Assembly: GCA_965644295.1 (NCBI GenBank) | Contig: CBFFRP010000201.1 | Coordinates: forward strand, 1-64,000 | Direction: 5' to 3' | DNA: 64,000 nucleotides | DNA from: Paraphysomonas bandaiensis | Lineage: Eukaryota > Chrysophyceae | Shown here: in pieces, positions 8,288 through 18,153 of the stretch | Numbering within the stretch: position 1 is the stretch's first letter | Layout: every line of letters starts with the position of its first letter | Position numbers and translations under genes: made by a program | The notes under the pieces: generated by a model | Databases searched by the model: none | The model's input: the letters and a program-made list of their open reading frames with translations, nothing else | Told to the model about the DNA's origin: nothing

Positions 8288-11200
8288 TTTCGATGAGGAC
8301 ACCAGCCTAGTGACATTTTCGTGATTCTCTTCAGATAACATAGAAATATCTGAATGCTGGAATTTGTCATCAGTAGGCATGATAGTGGTATCCTCCGTCT
8401 CGACACTGCCTTTCATAGCAGATTCCACCGTCTCCTGATTATGAACCTGCATCCCCAATAATATGGGTTGAAGTCGTACAACTAAACGCGGTCTACCCGG
8501 TAGATGGATCCAATCATCGGTATGATTAGAAGCCCATATATAAGGTCTGTTCGCCGTACAAATAGCATCTTCAAATTGTAAGACGGGCTCATTAGCATCA
8601 TCACCTGAATTAATCCTTGCAACCTCTGGCTGAGTCTGTATCCATCCACCTAACGGAGCACCCTTGCCCACTTGAACAGGAATCCGCATCTTAGAATGCG
8701 GTGGGATATGTTTCGATATGCAGACTGCAGCCTTGTGAGGTTGAGGTTTGTTTTCACGGAGATGGCGTGCAACACATTTCTGTACCACAGGGTCCTGAGC
8801 TGATGCCATTTGCGTAACAGTCTCATTCCAGTTGAATTGAGGCATTGCATACTGAATACCATTAGTTTGGAACAACAGCAGTTTATGATCAAACAAGTCA
8901 ATCATTTTGATACGTCGTAATGCATGCCCTCCAAAGATTACATTCATGGAACAATTCGGGATAATTGGTATCCATGCTTTCAACTGAACTTGTTCTTTTG
9001 CATTGTTCAAAAGTGGTGCCTCTCCCGGCAACACTGCCACAGGTAAGACCCGTTGTGCAGTAACAGTGTAGGTAAGACAAGCTCTCCAACTCACAGCGAT
9101 ATCCTGTGAACCTATTCCCCGAATAATGTACCGGTCTCTCTTTGGGATTCGTACTCGCTTAAGATTCAAGAGGGCTGCACACTCTTCGTCGATCAAGGAC
9201 TCCATAGAGCCATGATCCACCTGGTGCCAACCGACTCTCTGTACTGGTTTACCAGTTTCATCAACTGTATCATATAGAACACGAAACATGGATAATGTAT
9301 CTTGAGATTCATCCCTAGGTGTCACAGTGTGCACTAAGTATCGAACTTTTTGTGCAGCATGAACCTTTCGTTTGGGTTTTGATTTTGACTTAGTAGATCG
9401 TGAACCGGAAAGTGAGTCTGTACTGTGAGCAGGTATAGAGTCATCCAGTGTAGAGAAAGAAGAGTCATCATCACTATCCGCCCAATGTACTTGTGGTGTA
9501 CTAGAAACACTTGATGCTATGGAATTGGATTTCTTCCGTTCGCCACCAATGAATGTCGTATGCAAAGCACTCCCTCCATCCCACCGGCTAGTCAAATCCC
9601 GAAATGCTGCCTGAAATTCCTCCTTCTGAGCCGTAGGCAACTGAGACCAAGGTTGGCTATACTTATTCAATCTGGACAACCAAAAATTGTATATTCGATT
9701 CCTTTCAATGTTACGTGGTGTCTCAGACACAAATCCAAGTGGGTCAAATTTCCCATTCGTGATGCGTCGGCATTGAGCGTTGTTAATACTATGTCGAAGG
9801 CCACATCGTGAACATGTAAGCTTCGCAATCTCAATCGGTGTGAGAGATGGTTTGGGTTCCTCGCGTATGCCGGCATGAACTTTGTGATGTCGTCGTAAGC
9901 CTCCCTCACCCTTAGTTGTGTCTGGTTGTTTACTAGATTGGACATCAGGACGTATAATGTATAGCAGCGTTCCCTGCTGGAATTCTTCCTGAATCTCTCG
10001 CCAGATTGATTCTACCTCCTCCCATGATAGACTCCAATTTTCAGTCGACTTCGCCCTTTCAATTTTTGTGATCTTATTGTCGTACGCTGCAACCAACGAT
10101 TTACCCCAAACAGGCTCTTTTCCTACCACTCGGCGCATAGATTCTTCCATCACCTGTGCCGTCTGGCGATCCGGCGTATTATGTTCAACTACCTCTTTTA
10201 GTTCATAATATAGTTGCATAACTGCTGTAGGCGTAGCGAGATCAGGAGCAGCCCAGTCCTCAATCTGTTTGGCACGCTGTTCATTGGTCTGTACGGGACA
10301 ATAATTACGGATAGCCCAATGGCAGAAATGCACCCAACGACGCATCCAAAATTCATATTCAGTGGCTAATTGGCTATCCTCCTGGTCATCCCATATCTCT
10401 GGCACACGATTCAAAGACAACCGTTGCAGTTCCTCTTTAAAGCCGCCCTTAAAACACCAACCATTCTTTGTCTGTATGACCAAATCTTTCAGCCCCATCT
10501 TGGCCTGACGTGCCTTCTGGACAGCAAAACGGAGTCCTCTTTCAATGGGGTATCGATTAGAATGATCTTTCTCTAGACGCATCTTGTCATCAGTCTTCAT
10601 GTAGAGAGTAGGCTCCTTGACTTCTCTTCTCCATGGAGTAGCTTTGGGCAATGCTTTAGACATTAACCGCATGGCTCTAGACGATCGCATTTGGTTACAG
10701 AGCAGTGACCAGTGTTGCTCTCCAATTTGTTGAAGGTGACACCCGAATGCTTGTGCGTCTAGCAGTCTGCCATCTTCAGTTGGATAAATACGGGAATTCG
10801 ATCTTGAACCCCTAGAACTCAACACTCGGGATGTACTTGATCTGGTATCCGCTGACCGACTTCCTCTGCTGACAAAGGAACCCCGACTACCATTGCTGAC
10901 GAAGGAGTGGTATGACTCATCGTCAGAGTCAACGGTCCTCTCTTCCCAAGATCCAAATTTTTTATTTTGCTGACTGAGTTGTTTGCTGAGGAGGTTGCAG
11001 CGCATCATTAGTTGGCTATCGGCCTCCTCCCACATAGTTTCAGCCATGTCTCTTATATCAAGGTATTGGTTCAGCACCATACACAATTCCGCTGTTTCGT
11101 AAATGTGCTCTTCAGCCACTAACTCATGTACATTGTCAAGAACTGTCAGCCTACTTAACCACTCGCGAACATTTGATGGTAATTGCAAGCCGTTTCCTCG

Positions 11201-12355
11201 ATTTAAGACTAGTTGGGCAAGCTGAGAAATATCTTCCGCAGAACTCTCTCTTGCTATTTTCATTTGCTCAAAAAAGTGGTCCTGTAAACGATCAGTGACC
11301 TCAGTAGCTGTACAAGCCATGTAAATCTGCTGCTCCCAATGCTGCAGTGGCTCTGCTATATGAGCGGTGTATCGCTGTCTTGACCATCTGGTGGTATGTA
11401 CCCTCCGTCGATCTGCGTACTGTTGCAGGATGTTAAGAGAAATCTTTAGGTCCATAGGGTCTCTAGCCCCACGATCCAGGTACAAATGCTCCATATATGT
11501 GTCCTCGTTTAGGTCTGGCCGAGGACGCAATCTTCTATGGCCCAATATTATGCACTTCTCTAATGTGTCTGTGGTGGGTCTCTTTGATCTGAGTATCCCC
11601 CTTCTTACTCGGCATCGATAACATAGACCACCCTGAATTTCCATTGAATTTACCTGGTCCTTACAATCGATACATTGATTTTCCGAGCAATAATAACATA
11701 TTCCTCCTGCGGTGAGACGCTTGGGATCTGTGAGTCGCTGACAGATTTGACACCTATCCGCATCTCTACCTAGTTGGTCTGGTCTGCTGGTGTTATATAC
11801 ACCTTGCAATCCAGAGGTGGAATGTAGCACATTGTGTGCCTCATCCCCTGCGTGAGGTAAGGGTGTATAATGACACTCCTTTGCCTCAGCCTCCTTGTTA
11901 CTTTGTTCCTTGAATGGCAAGGGGTCCATATGCAATGGACTATCTCCTGTCGCATCTGCATCAAACGAACAAAAATCATCCTGAGCCCTCAATGGTTGAA
12001 TAGCGTCCTTACCGAATGCGAGAGGTTTTCGGGCTGACAAGGGTACCTCCTCCGGACTACTAAGACGATCCACCAGTTCTGGAACAGTCGTTGCTTGACT
12101 GTCTGCTTCATGAGTTTCTGTCTCTCTAAAGTCGTCACTTTGTTTATTGAGAGATGAAATTTCCTTAAAAAATTGAGACACCAACGTCTCTGATTCGATC
12201 TCAGACAACCCAAATGCCAAGCCTATATCCCGGATTTGATCCTCACTGGCATTGGCAATGGAAGGGTCTAACCCTCCAAGCATAAGCCTGAGGGTCCTTC
12301 TCACTGACTCGAATTTAGTAGACTCTTGTGCGCTATCAAGAGTCTCCTCCTCCAT
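8285..12355 (-). CDS. gag: Gag polyprotein with C-terminal retropepsin-like domain
   Basis: The frame has 1356 codons and starts at an ATG inside the upstream LTR, so its first 60 residues are LTR-encoded. Residues 202-248 hold four CxxC pairs (CQIC, CYYC, CIDC, CYRC), probably a zinc-binding module. A Ser/Arg-rich stretch follows near 480-520. A variant zinc knuckle C-x2-C-x3-H-x6-C is at 848-862, where nucleocapsid knuckles usually lie. Residues about 1020-1145 resemble a retropepsin: VDHGS at 1046-1050 in the active-site position (usually D-T/S-G), and NVIFGG near 1138 in the position of the later ILG block. It is long for a gypsy Gag. The capsid part has no sequence similarity I recognise. 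Confidence 0.88.
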   Translation of the reverse strand: MEEETLDSAQESTKFESVRRTLRLMLGGLDPSIANASEDQIRDIGLAFGLSEIESETLVSQFFKEISSLNKQSDDFRETETHEADSQATTVPELVDRLSSPEEVPLSARKPLAFGKDAIQPLRAQDDFCSFDADATGDSPLHMDPLPFKEQSNKEAEAKECHYTPLPHAGDEAHNVLHSTSGLQGVYNTSRPDQLGRDADRCQICQRLTDPKRLTAGGICYYCSENQCIDCKDQVNSMEIQGGLCYRCRVRRGILRSKRPTTDTLEKCIILGHRRLRPRPDLNEDTYMEHLYLDRGARDPMDLKISLNILQQYADRRRVHTTRWSRQRYTAHIAEPLQHWEQQIYMACTATEVTDRLQDHFFEQMKIARESSAEDISQLAQLVLNRGNGLQLPSNVREWLSRLTVLDNVHELVAEEHIYETAELCMVLNQYLDIRDMAETMWEEADSQLMMRCNLLSKQLSQQNKKFGSWEERTVDSDDESYHSFVSNGSRGSFVSRGSRSADTRSSTSRVLSSRGSRSNSRIYPTEDGRLLDAQAFGCHLQQIGEQHWSLLCNQMRSSRAMRLMSKALPKATPWRREVKEPTLYMKTDDKMRLEKDHSNRYPIERGLRFAVQKARQAKMGLKDLVIQTKNGWCFKGGFKEELQRLSLNRVPEIWDDQEDSQLATEYEFWMRRWVHFCHWAIRNYCPVQTNEQRAKQIEDWAAPDLATPTAVMQLYYELKEVVEHNTPDRQTAQVMEESMRRVVGKEPVWGKSLVAAYDNKITKIERAKSTENWSLSWEEVESIWREIQEEFQQGTLLYIIRPDVQSSKQPDTTKGEGGLRRHHKVHAGIREEPKPSLTPIEIAKLTCSRCGLRHSINNAQCRRITNGKFDPLGFVSETPRNIERNRIYNFWLSRLNKYSQPWSQLPTAQKEEFQAAFRDLTSRWDGGSALHTTFIGGERKKSNSIASSVSSTPQVHWADSDDDSSFSTLDDSIPAHSTDSLSGSRSTKSKSKPKRKVHAAQKVRYLVHTVTPRDESQDTLSMFRVLYDTVDETGKPVQRVGWHQVDHGSMESLIDEECAALLNLKRVRIPKRDRYIIRGIGSQDIAVSWRACLTYTVTAQRVLPVAVLPGEAPLLNNAKEQVQLKAWIPIIPNCSMNVIFGGHALRRIKMIDLFDHKLLLFQTNGIQYAMPQFNWNETVTQMASAQDPVVQKCVARHLRENKPQPHKAAVCISKHIPPHSKMRIPVQVGKGAPLGGWIQTQPEVARINSGDDANEPVLQFEDAICTANRPYIWASNHTDDWIHLPGRPRLVVRLQPILLGMQVHNQETVESAMKGSVETEDTTIMPTDDKFQHSDISMLSEENHENVTRLVSSSK

Positions 12356-13049
12356 AATAATAACAATATAATCAAATCACAATGAACAAATATATGTCTA
12401 CAACTACAATGCTATCTACCAGCAATTTCAAGAGTAAGGAAATTGCATCTTATTATCAATAATATAAATATGTCTACCTACGATTCCGTGATCAATGGAA
12501 TGAACATCATTCATATTCAATACCAAACACATCAGTCTAACACAGTTGATCATAATAACTCATCACAACTGTATAAGGGAAGATACATTCAGTATTCTCT
12601 TTGTAGTTGAAGCCTGGTATTCGTACTCCTTAGTACAATCAATCCCCAATAAGCACTGAAGGAAATACGTAATGTATAACTGTATTACTGGATAATCTGG
12701 CAATACACATCTATCAGCGTGGATATCAAACCCGGAATTCTCCAGTAAACTTCTCCAGCCTTAAAGTCAATATATATATATAATAAGAACATATATATAT
12801 ATCATCCATCATCAGTATCATCATTATGTCTCATTATTGATAATCATGTCTCTCTTTGTCTTTTGAATGATTATGTAAATATCAATAATAAGCATGAATT
12901 GTCATAGTCATAATACATCATATATCTCAGTGTGAGTTATGGTAATAATAATAATATTCAATCTATGTTTGCACAGATAGTATGTACAAACTTAAGCATA
13001 TACAATAGAGAGCTTGTAGAATAGAATAACCTGATAGCTGGTTATTACA
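12174..13049 (-). repeat. Right LTR (5' LTR of the element)
   Basis: This 876-bp copy is the upstream LTR for the minus-strand transcript and should carry the promoter. The Gag ATG at 12355 lies 182 bases before its inner end. The bases just inside (ATTTTTTAAGG on the minus strand) do not begin with TGG, so no ordinary tRNA primer-binding site is apparent. Confidence 0.95.
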
Positions 13050-13148
13050 CTAGTACTCTAAGTGTTCCAACTCTTCGTCACTGTCGTCTTCATTCTTATA
13101 ATCGGACAGTCCATCATCGATGACCTGTGAGCCCACTGAAGTATACTG
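13050..13148 (-). other. Possible terminal exon of an unidentified gene at the insertion site
   Basis: On the minus strand a short acidic frame ends ...DSDEELEHLEY followed by TAG, and this TAG lies in the target duplication CTAG. A CAG acceptor-like site sits at its upstream side. If it is a real exon, the retrotransposon landed at the very stop codon without altering the protein. No upstream exon could be joined to it with confidence; it could also be chance. Confidence 0.3.
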
Positions 13149-14205
13149 TCAAAGTAAGAAGAACAAACTGTTTCGTCGTCTGTTCACATGCATATTGTAC
13201 GTAATAAATATGAAAGAGATGATGGCCGAATAGTTTGGACCGTATACTGTACAGTGATAGTTTAGTGTAATAGTTTGGGTAGATATGGCGATCATTCTAC
13301 TGGCATCTTACTTTTATTCACTGTTTAGACTGGCTTGCTCTTACAGATTACAAGAAAAACATGTTTGTATGAGAATGACAGATGACAGCATCAATTTAAG
13401 CAGTTTGGAGTTTACTATTTGGTGAGTAGCTTGGCAGAGACAGACAGTACGATTTGAAATATTGAACATGAATTGTGTTCTTCGTTGCAGGTATGTATCA
13501 TAATTGTTCGATGTTTAAATAGTATACCAAATTGCAATATATTTCCATCGCCCCATGATAGTAGATAGAAGATGAGTTAGGTGATTATGAAGAGTAGTTT
13601 ATGATTAATCAAGTATATATTATAAGACACACTAGCATGAGCAATACATATCAATTATCAATATATTGCGAGGCCAGTTTTTTCTAAAATAATAATCAAT
13701 ATATTGTAGCAAGCAGGAATAAATAATTACAATATTTATATTGCAATCCAATATATTTCTGACTGCCCCTGATAATTGATGTTGCTTTGAAATTGGAAGT
13801 GTGTAAATGATTATTCTGTGATGAAATAAACCTAAATAATATTCCTCTTTATGCATTTATTAGATAATGATTTGGATGCAATTTCTACCGAGATTTTAAC
13901 TTTTCAATTTCGAGGAGTTCAACTATAATCAACACTCTAACCCTATTATTTTCAACCAATCTTAATGTATGAAGCAATCCGGACACAATCAAAACGCCTA
14001 TTTTTTTAGTCGCCACCACATAGCAGATACTAAACTTTCTAATCTCAAATTTTTGTATGGTCGCCGTTGTGGTCATTTTCAACTTTCCTTGTGTGAATAT
14101 TCACAGAGGTTGCAATACCACAATATCCCCAGGCACCCGATACAAAACTTCTGCAGCACGAGGAACATCCTATCGATAGGAGATACGCAAGCATAGACAC
14201 AAACG
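13149..14205. other. AT-rich spacer
   Basis: Very AT-rich with many short A/T runs (ATATATT, TATTTATA). No coding frame with recognisable protein, no tRNA-like or snRNA-like sequence was seen. It may contain introns or the 3' end of the neighbouring minus-strand genes. Confidence 0.5.
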
Positions 14206-15474
14206 TCACTCCGTACATCCTGTAGCACATGCTGTACCTAGAGAACTTTCAAGTGAAAAGCAAGCCATGGTACAGGAAAGGTCAGCCTCAACAATACTGG
14301 ATGACACCGACGTGCGCACATAAATGCCAGCACGAGGAACCTGGATGCGACGAAGAGAGACCGGGGTTTCGATCAGAGTACTTAAGGCAGGCTCATCAGC
14401 GAACATAGTCAAAACAAAGCGCTTTGGTCTAAAGCAGTGTAGCACATTTCTCACGAGGGGGGTGTAACTTGGGAGACTAGCGTTGGTCTCAAAGGATGCG
14501 TAGGAGCATTGGGGCTCCGGGGTGACGTGGATAGTGGAGTACGCGTCATGTAGTATAGCATTCATGGAGTACCCACAGGGTGTGAAAGCGCACGCATCAA
14601 TCGTTGCACCAGGTACCAGCTGGTGAATTCCAGACATTAGCGTCATTTCTTTTCCTGTAATTGTGTCCCTACTTTTGTAAAAAATTGAAGCCACTGCTCT
14701 ATCCATGTCAAACATCATCATGTTAATGGTGATACCTTCCATGGAAGCGGGCAGTGGGAAACTGGGATTTTGTGAGTTTATATCGGGTCTTCTTGAAGAA
14801 ATGCCAGGTACGGACAGGGCCCCATGAGGACTAGGAAGATGATTCGTAGCAGTGCCGTGTGGAAGGTCCGCCACATATACAAACCAGTGATCATCGGTGA
14901 CAGGCCCAAGGATATGTCCAGATCCATTTAGACGGGCCTGCAGCTTCGAGTGAGAGTCCAGGAATTTTATCTCGTCACCGAAATTAGAATGTGGCCATTT
15001 CTGAGCACTGGGGTTATTAAGATTTTTCCGCGAGTATCCTACCCATCGAAGCTCCATGTTTAGGTCGTCGGCGTATTTCAACAGTGAATCTAAACAGTGA
15101 AGCAGTGTCGTGGTTCCACATGTCTTCATAATATAGCGATGCTTGTACACAAAGAGCGATGACTCAGATAAAACGTAAGCATCCACATAGCTACTTGATA
15201 TTTTACTTAGAATGCTACATTTAGCTTCCGTACATAGGAAATCAAGCTGCTGACGGGAAAGTGCGCGGAGGCCACGTTCGTGGCCGACGCCGGGTTGAAA
15301 GCACACCTCCATCGTCTTCTCCGGTCCCTCAAAGCACTCCTGGGAACTGTATTGGCCTTCAGAAGATACAATGATTTGACCCTCATCGTCCGAGCAAGAC
15401 GTAGCACACTCAGGGATTGGACTATATGTGCGATCATATATCTCAATTACATCATTTCTGTTAGTTATACTCAT
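14206..15474 (-). CDS. AMD1: S-adenosylmethionine decarboxylase proenzyme
   Basis: Makes decarboxylated AdoMet, the aminopropyl donor for spermidine and spermine, in the cytosol. From the ATG at 15474 the product is about 422 residues. FEGPEKTMEV (about 48-57) matches the family's N-terminal substrate motif. YVLSESSLFV (100-109) is the self-cleavage site where Ser105 becomes the pyruvoyl cofactor, and KTCGTTTLLHC follows a short way on. The core motif order and spacing fit the eukaryotic enzyme. The 45-residue Ser/Glu-rich N-terminal extension is longer than in animals. The frame is open further upstream to 15585, but TTTCTAACAG-like acceptor sequence there suggests an intron or leader. A mini-intron near the C terminus is possible, so the last residues are uncertain. 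It is divergent from the ADCK2-like gene. Confidence 0.88.
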   Translation of the reverse strand: MSITNRNDVIEIYDRTYSPIPECATSCSDDEGQIIVSSEGQYSSQECFEGPEKTMEVCFQPGVGHERGLRALSRQQLDFLCTEAKCSILSKISSSYVDAYVLSESSLFVYKHRYIMKTCGTTTLLHCLDSLLKYADDLNMELRWVGYSRKNLNNPSAQKWPHSNFGDEIKFLDSHSKLQARLNGSGHILGPVTDDHWFVYVADLPHGTATNHLPSPHGALSVPGISSRRPDINSQNPSFPLPASMEGITINMMMFDMDRAVASIFYKSRDTITGKEMTLMSGIHQLVPGATIDACAFTPCGYSMNAILHDAYSTIHVTPEPQCSYASFETNASLPSYTPLVRNVLHCFRPKRFVLTMFADEPALSTLIETPVSLRRIQVPRAGIYVRTSVSSSIVEADLSCTMACFSLESSLGTACATGCTE

Positions 15475-16367
15475 TCGAGGGGATGCAACTCGCGTCTCTG
15501 TTAGAAATACCAGTAAACCCAAGTCGTTAGCCCAGCCAGTTGACCTGCAAGGCAAGAGAATACCGTTAGACAATGTTAAATGCAAACTTTGATGTGTATC
15601 TCACCTATACACAACAATCAATGGCTATTGCAAGCACTTCTTTTCAATCGATCGCTAGTAACCTAAAGCACAATATGCATCATCCCAATACAAAACAATT
15701 CATAAGCAACATCACAACTCACCGACAGTAAAAGAACTTCAGTATTTCAATGCATTCGTTGATTTACTATTGCACTTTAAGACATATGCACTTGGCAGTT
15801 GAATCCGGCGTTACTGATTGGATGGATGGGTCACGAGCTGTATACGGGGACCGTATCTTCAGTGGATACAATGTATTCAGTTCAATTGAGGGGTTTAGAG
15901 CCATAGAATACATATAGAAATACGTACGTGTGTATGTAGATAGAAGGTGTAAACGTACCTGTCGATAGAGTACTATTATACAGTAACGTACACACCACAT
16001 CATGTGCGCGTACCTACAGAGTATGTACAATCTAGACGTACAACTCATAAATACCGTATATGGTACGCCATATACATACATACTCCACAAGTACATACCT
16101 CACATACATCCATCCTATAGGCATTCCGCATCGTGCTGTACATACACACCACCATAAACCATACATACCTCATATACAGTACATACAGCAGTACATCCTA
16201 TTCCACTATACTGCAGTACATCCCCACCACCTCCCCATATATATGTGTATGGTATACGGTATACATGCATCGCATATGCACACCTCACTGTTGGTCATAA
16301 GAAACATTAACATAACATGCAATAACCACACCTCATAGCCTCCCCCTCTCATGACCGATACACCCTA
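15475..16367. other. Divergent promoter region with TAC/ATA-rich sequence
   Basis: This lies between the AdoMetDC gene (-) and the ADCK2-like gene (+). It contains many ACATAC/GTATAC words and ATACAGCAGTACA at 16183-16195, a copy of the shared upstream word. A C-rich leader (CCTCCCCCTCTC) lies just before the ADCK2-like start. No gene seen. Confidence 0.6.
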
Positions 16368-18153
16368 ATGTCTTATCTATATCGCATTAATCTTAAGAGA
16401 GTTATAAGTAGTCACATAGGGACTCTACGAGTAGCTAGTCGCAGTCGCTCTACTCGCCATAGATTCAATATCCCTCTAACCTCTGCTGCTATATCTCATG
16501 CTGTACTCTACTTCACATATAATCAACACACTGGTAATAGTGATGTAGCTCTATGTCAACCTCAGACTGTATCAGCCTCACCATCAGCAGTTAAGGCTCC
16601 TGTTAACTCAAGTGTATTGGAAGCTATAAAGAAATCAATTGCTTGGATTGTGGATCTGATTCGACTGCTCATTAGATTAGGTTTACTTGCTTTTCATTTT
16701 AGTCCTGCTGCAGTTACTGCTCCGGCATTACTTATAAACTCTGAGCGCTTTGAGCAGTTCTGGTGGGAACTTGTTCGATCAGGAATTTTTGCTAGTGGTC
16801 CATGCTTGACTAAATTTGCGCAATGGGCAGCGACACGACCAGATATATTTCATCCTCGATTCTGCAAAGAGTTAGAGCATCTTCAGGCACATTCTTACCA
16901 GCACAGTTGGAGAGATACTGTTCGAACTCTGAATGCTGTTTACGGTGAAGACTGGCAAGATGCTCTGCATTTGGATCAACGTAGTGTTACGGGGTCAGGC
17001 TTGATTGCCCAGGTGTACAAAGGAAAATATGTAGACTCTGAGACTGGAGAACACAAAGAAGTTGCTGTGAAAGTTCTCCATCCAGGGGTGCGTAAAGCTA
17101 TGGAAGCAGACCTGGTCGTGATGAGATTTCTCGCGGAGTCCATTGAGACCACAGCCGCATTGATGGCTTGGGTAGGCCGTCTTGGCAGCTCCAACGAGAA
17201 GGAAAATCGTTTAAGCATTTTGGAGACGACTCTTTCCTTGTCTGACAGTGTGGAAGAGTTCAGGGAGATGATGCTTTCACAGCTGGACCTTAGCAATGAA
17301 GGCGACGCCATGTTGAGGTTTAGGCGGAATTTCAGCCAAAGCAAGTGGAAGGACAGGGTCATTTTTGCTGAACCCATTGATTTGAAAAATAGTAAATACG
17401 CAAAGCGCCACCCAGATGTTCTTATTGAAAGCTATCAACATGGACAGCCGATGGCTGATTATTTAACACAACGCGCGGCTGAAGGAATGCGGACGAATCC
17501 TGGATGTGTTACGCCATCTACCAGTTGCGATAAAAGCATTGCTGCTCTTGGTCTGGATATTATTCTTAAAATGGTATGTATGATATTTGCTGTTCCGATT
17601 AATGTGTTCTCACTCTTTACTTCAGATTTTTGAAGACAACTTTATTCATGGTGACCTACACCCTGGCAATCTCTTACTAGCAACGTCTTGTGCTCCAAAG
17701 AAGTCACCAGGTCTTGTTGTGCTAGACACCGGTCTTTGTACAGAACTGCGACCACAGGATCGACAAAATCTTATTTTGTTGTTCAAGGCAGTCCTTGATC
17801 GTGATGGTGCTCGAGTTGGCCGTCTAATGATAGAAAAGTCTCGTTACAAGGATGCCAAGCACAACGTCATTGATGCCGCAGGATTTGAGAAGAGTATGCA
17901 GCAGGTCATTGACGATGCTTTTTGTAATGGCTTGAAGCTCCGTGATCGGGGTGTGAGTGATCTTTTGTCACGAGTACTGAGATTGTGCTATAAACATCGA
18001 GTTAGGTTAGAGAGTGGATTTGCATCTGTTGTCCTCTCTATAGGAGTCGTGGAAGGACTTGGAATGCAATTGGATCCTGAAGTAGATGTTATATCACGTG
18101 CAGCGCCGTTTATTCTTCGAGCAGCGGCGAATGACTGTTTAGCTAGTTCATAA
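16368..18153 (+). CDS. ADCK2: ABC1/UbiB-family atypical kinase, ADCK2-like
   Basis: Two exons, 16368-17573 and 17626-18153, give 577 residues; the 52-nt intron is GTATGT...TTCAG. The family resembles protein kinases and supports mitochondrial coenzyme Q and lipid metabolism (COQ8 group). Visible landmarks are TKFAQWAATRPDIF (the KxGQ-type N-terminal motif in its ADCK2 form), the Ala/Gly-rich loop SGLIAQVYKG, the Lys in VAVKVLHPG, and the catalytic-loop equivalent FIHGDLHPGNL, then VVLDTGLC in the place of DFG. The N terminus (MSYLYRINLKRVISSHIG...) is Arg/Ser-rich with few acids, consistent with mitochondrial import. Length is close to animal ADCK2. The exon 2 start is fixed by the unbroken motif FEDNFIHGD. 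Confidence 0.92.

Larger units (their letters stand above)
2773..13049 (-). mobile_element. Complete Ty3/gypsy-type LTR retrotransposon with a SET domain in Pol
   Basis: The element is 10,277 bp, transcribed on the minus strand. It has two 876-bp LTRs that look identical over their whole length, TG...CA ends, a 4-bp target duplication and a polypurine tract next to the downstream LTR. A 1356-codon Gag/protease frame is followed in the same frame, after one UGA, by RT, RNase H, SET and integrase. The RT-RNaseH-IN order and the GPY/F motif after the integrase core place it in the Ty3/gypsy (Metaviridae-like) group. No frameshift or nonsense change other than the Gag-Pol UGA is visible, and LTR identity implies recent insertion, so this copy may be competent. 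Extra residues make both polyproteins long for the group. Confidence 0.95.

Noticed and set aside
13632-14082. AT-rich minus-strand frames between the retrotransposon and AdoMetDC
   Set aside because: Low-complexity Ile/Tyr/Asn-rich composition and no recognisable motif.
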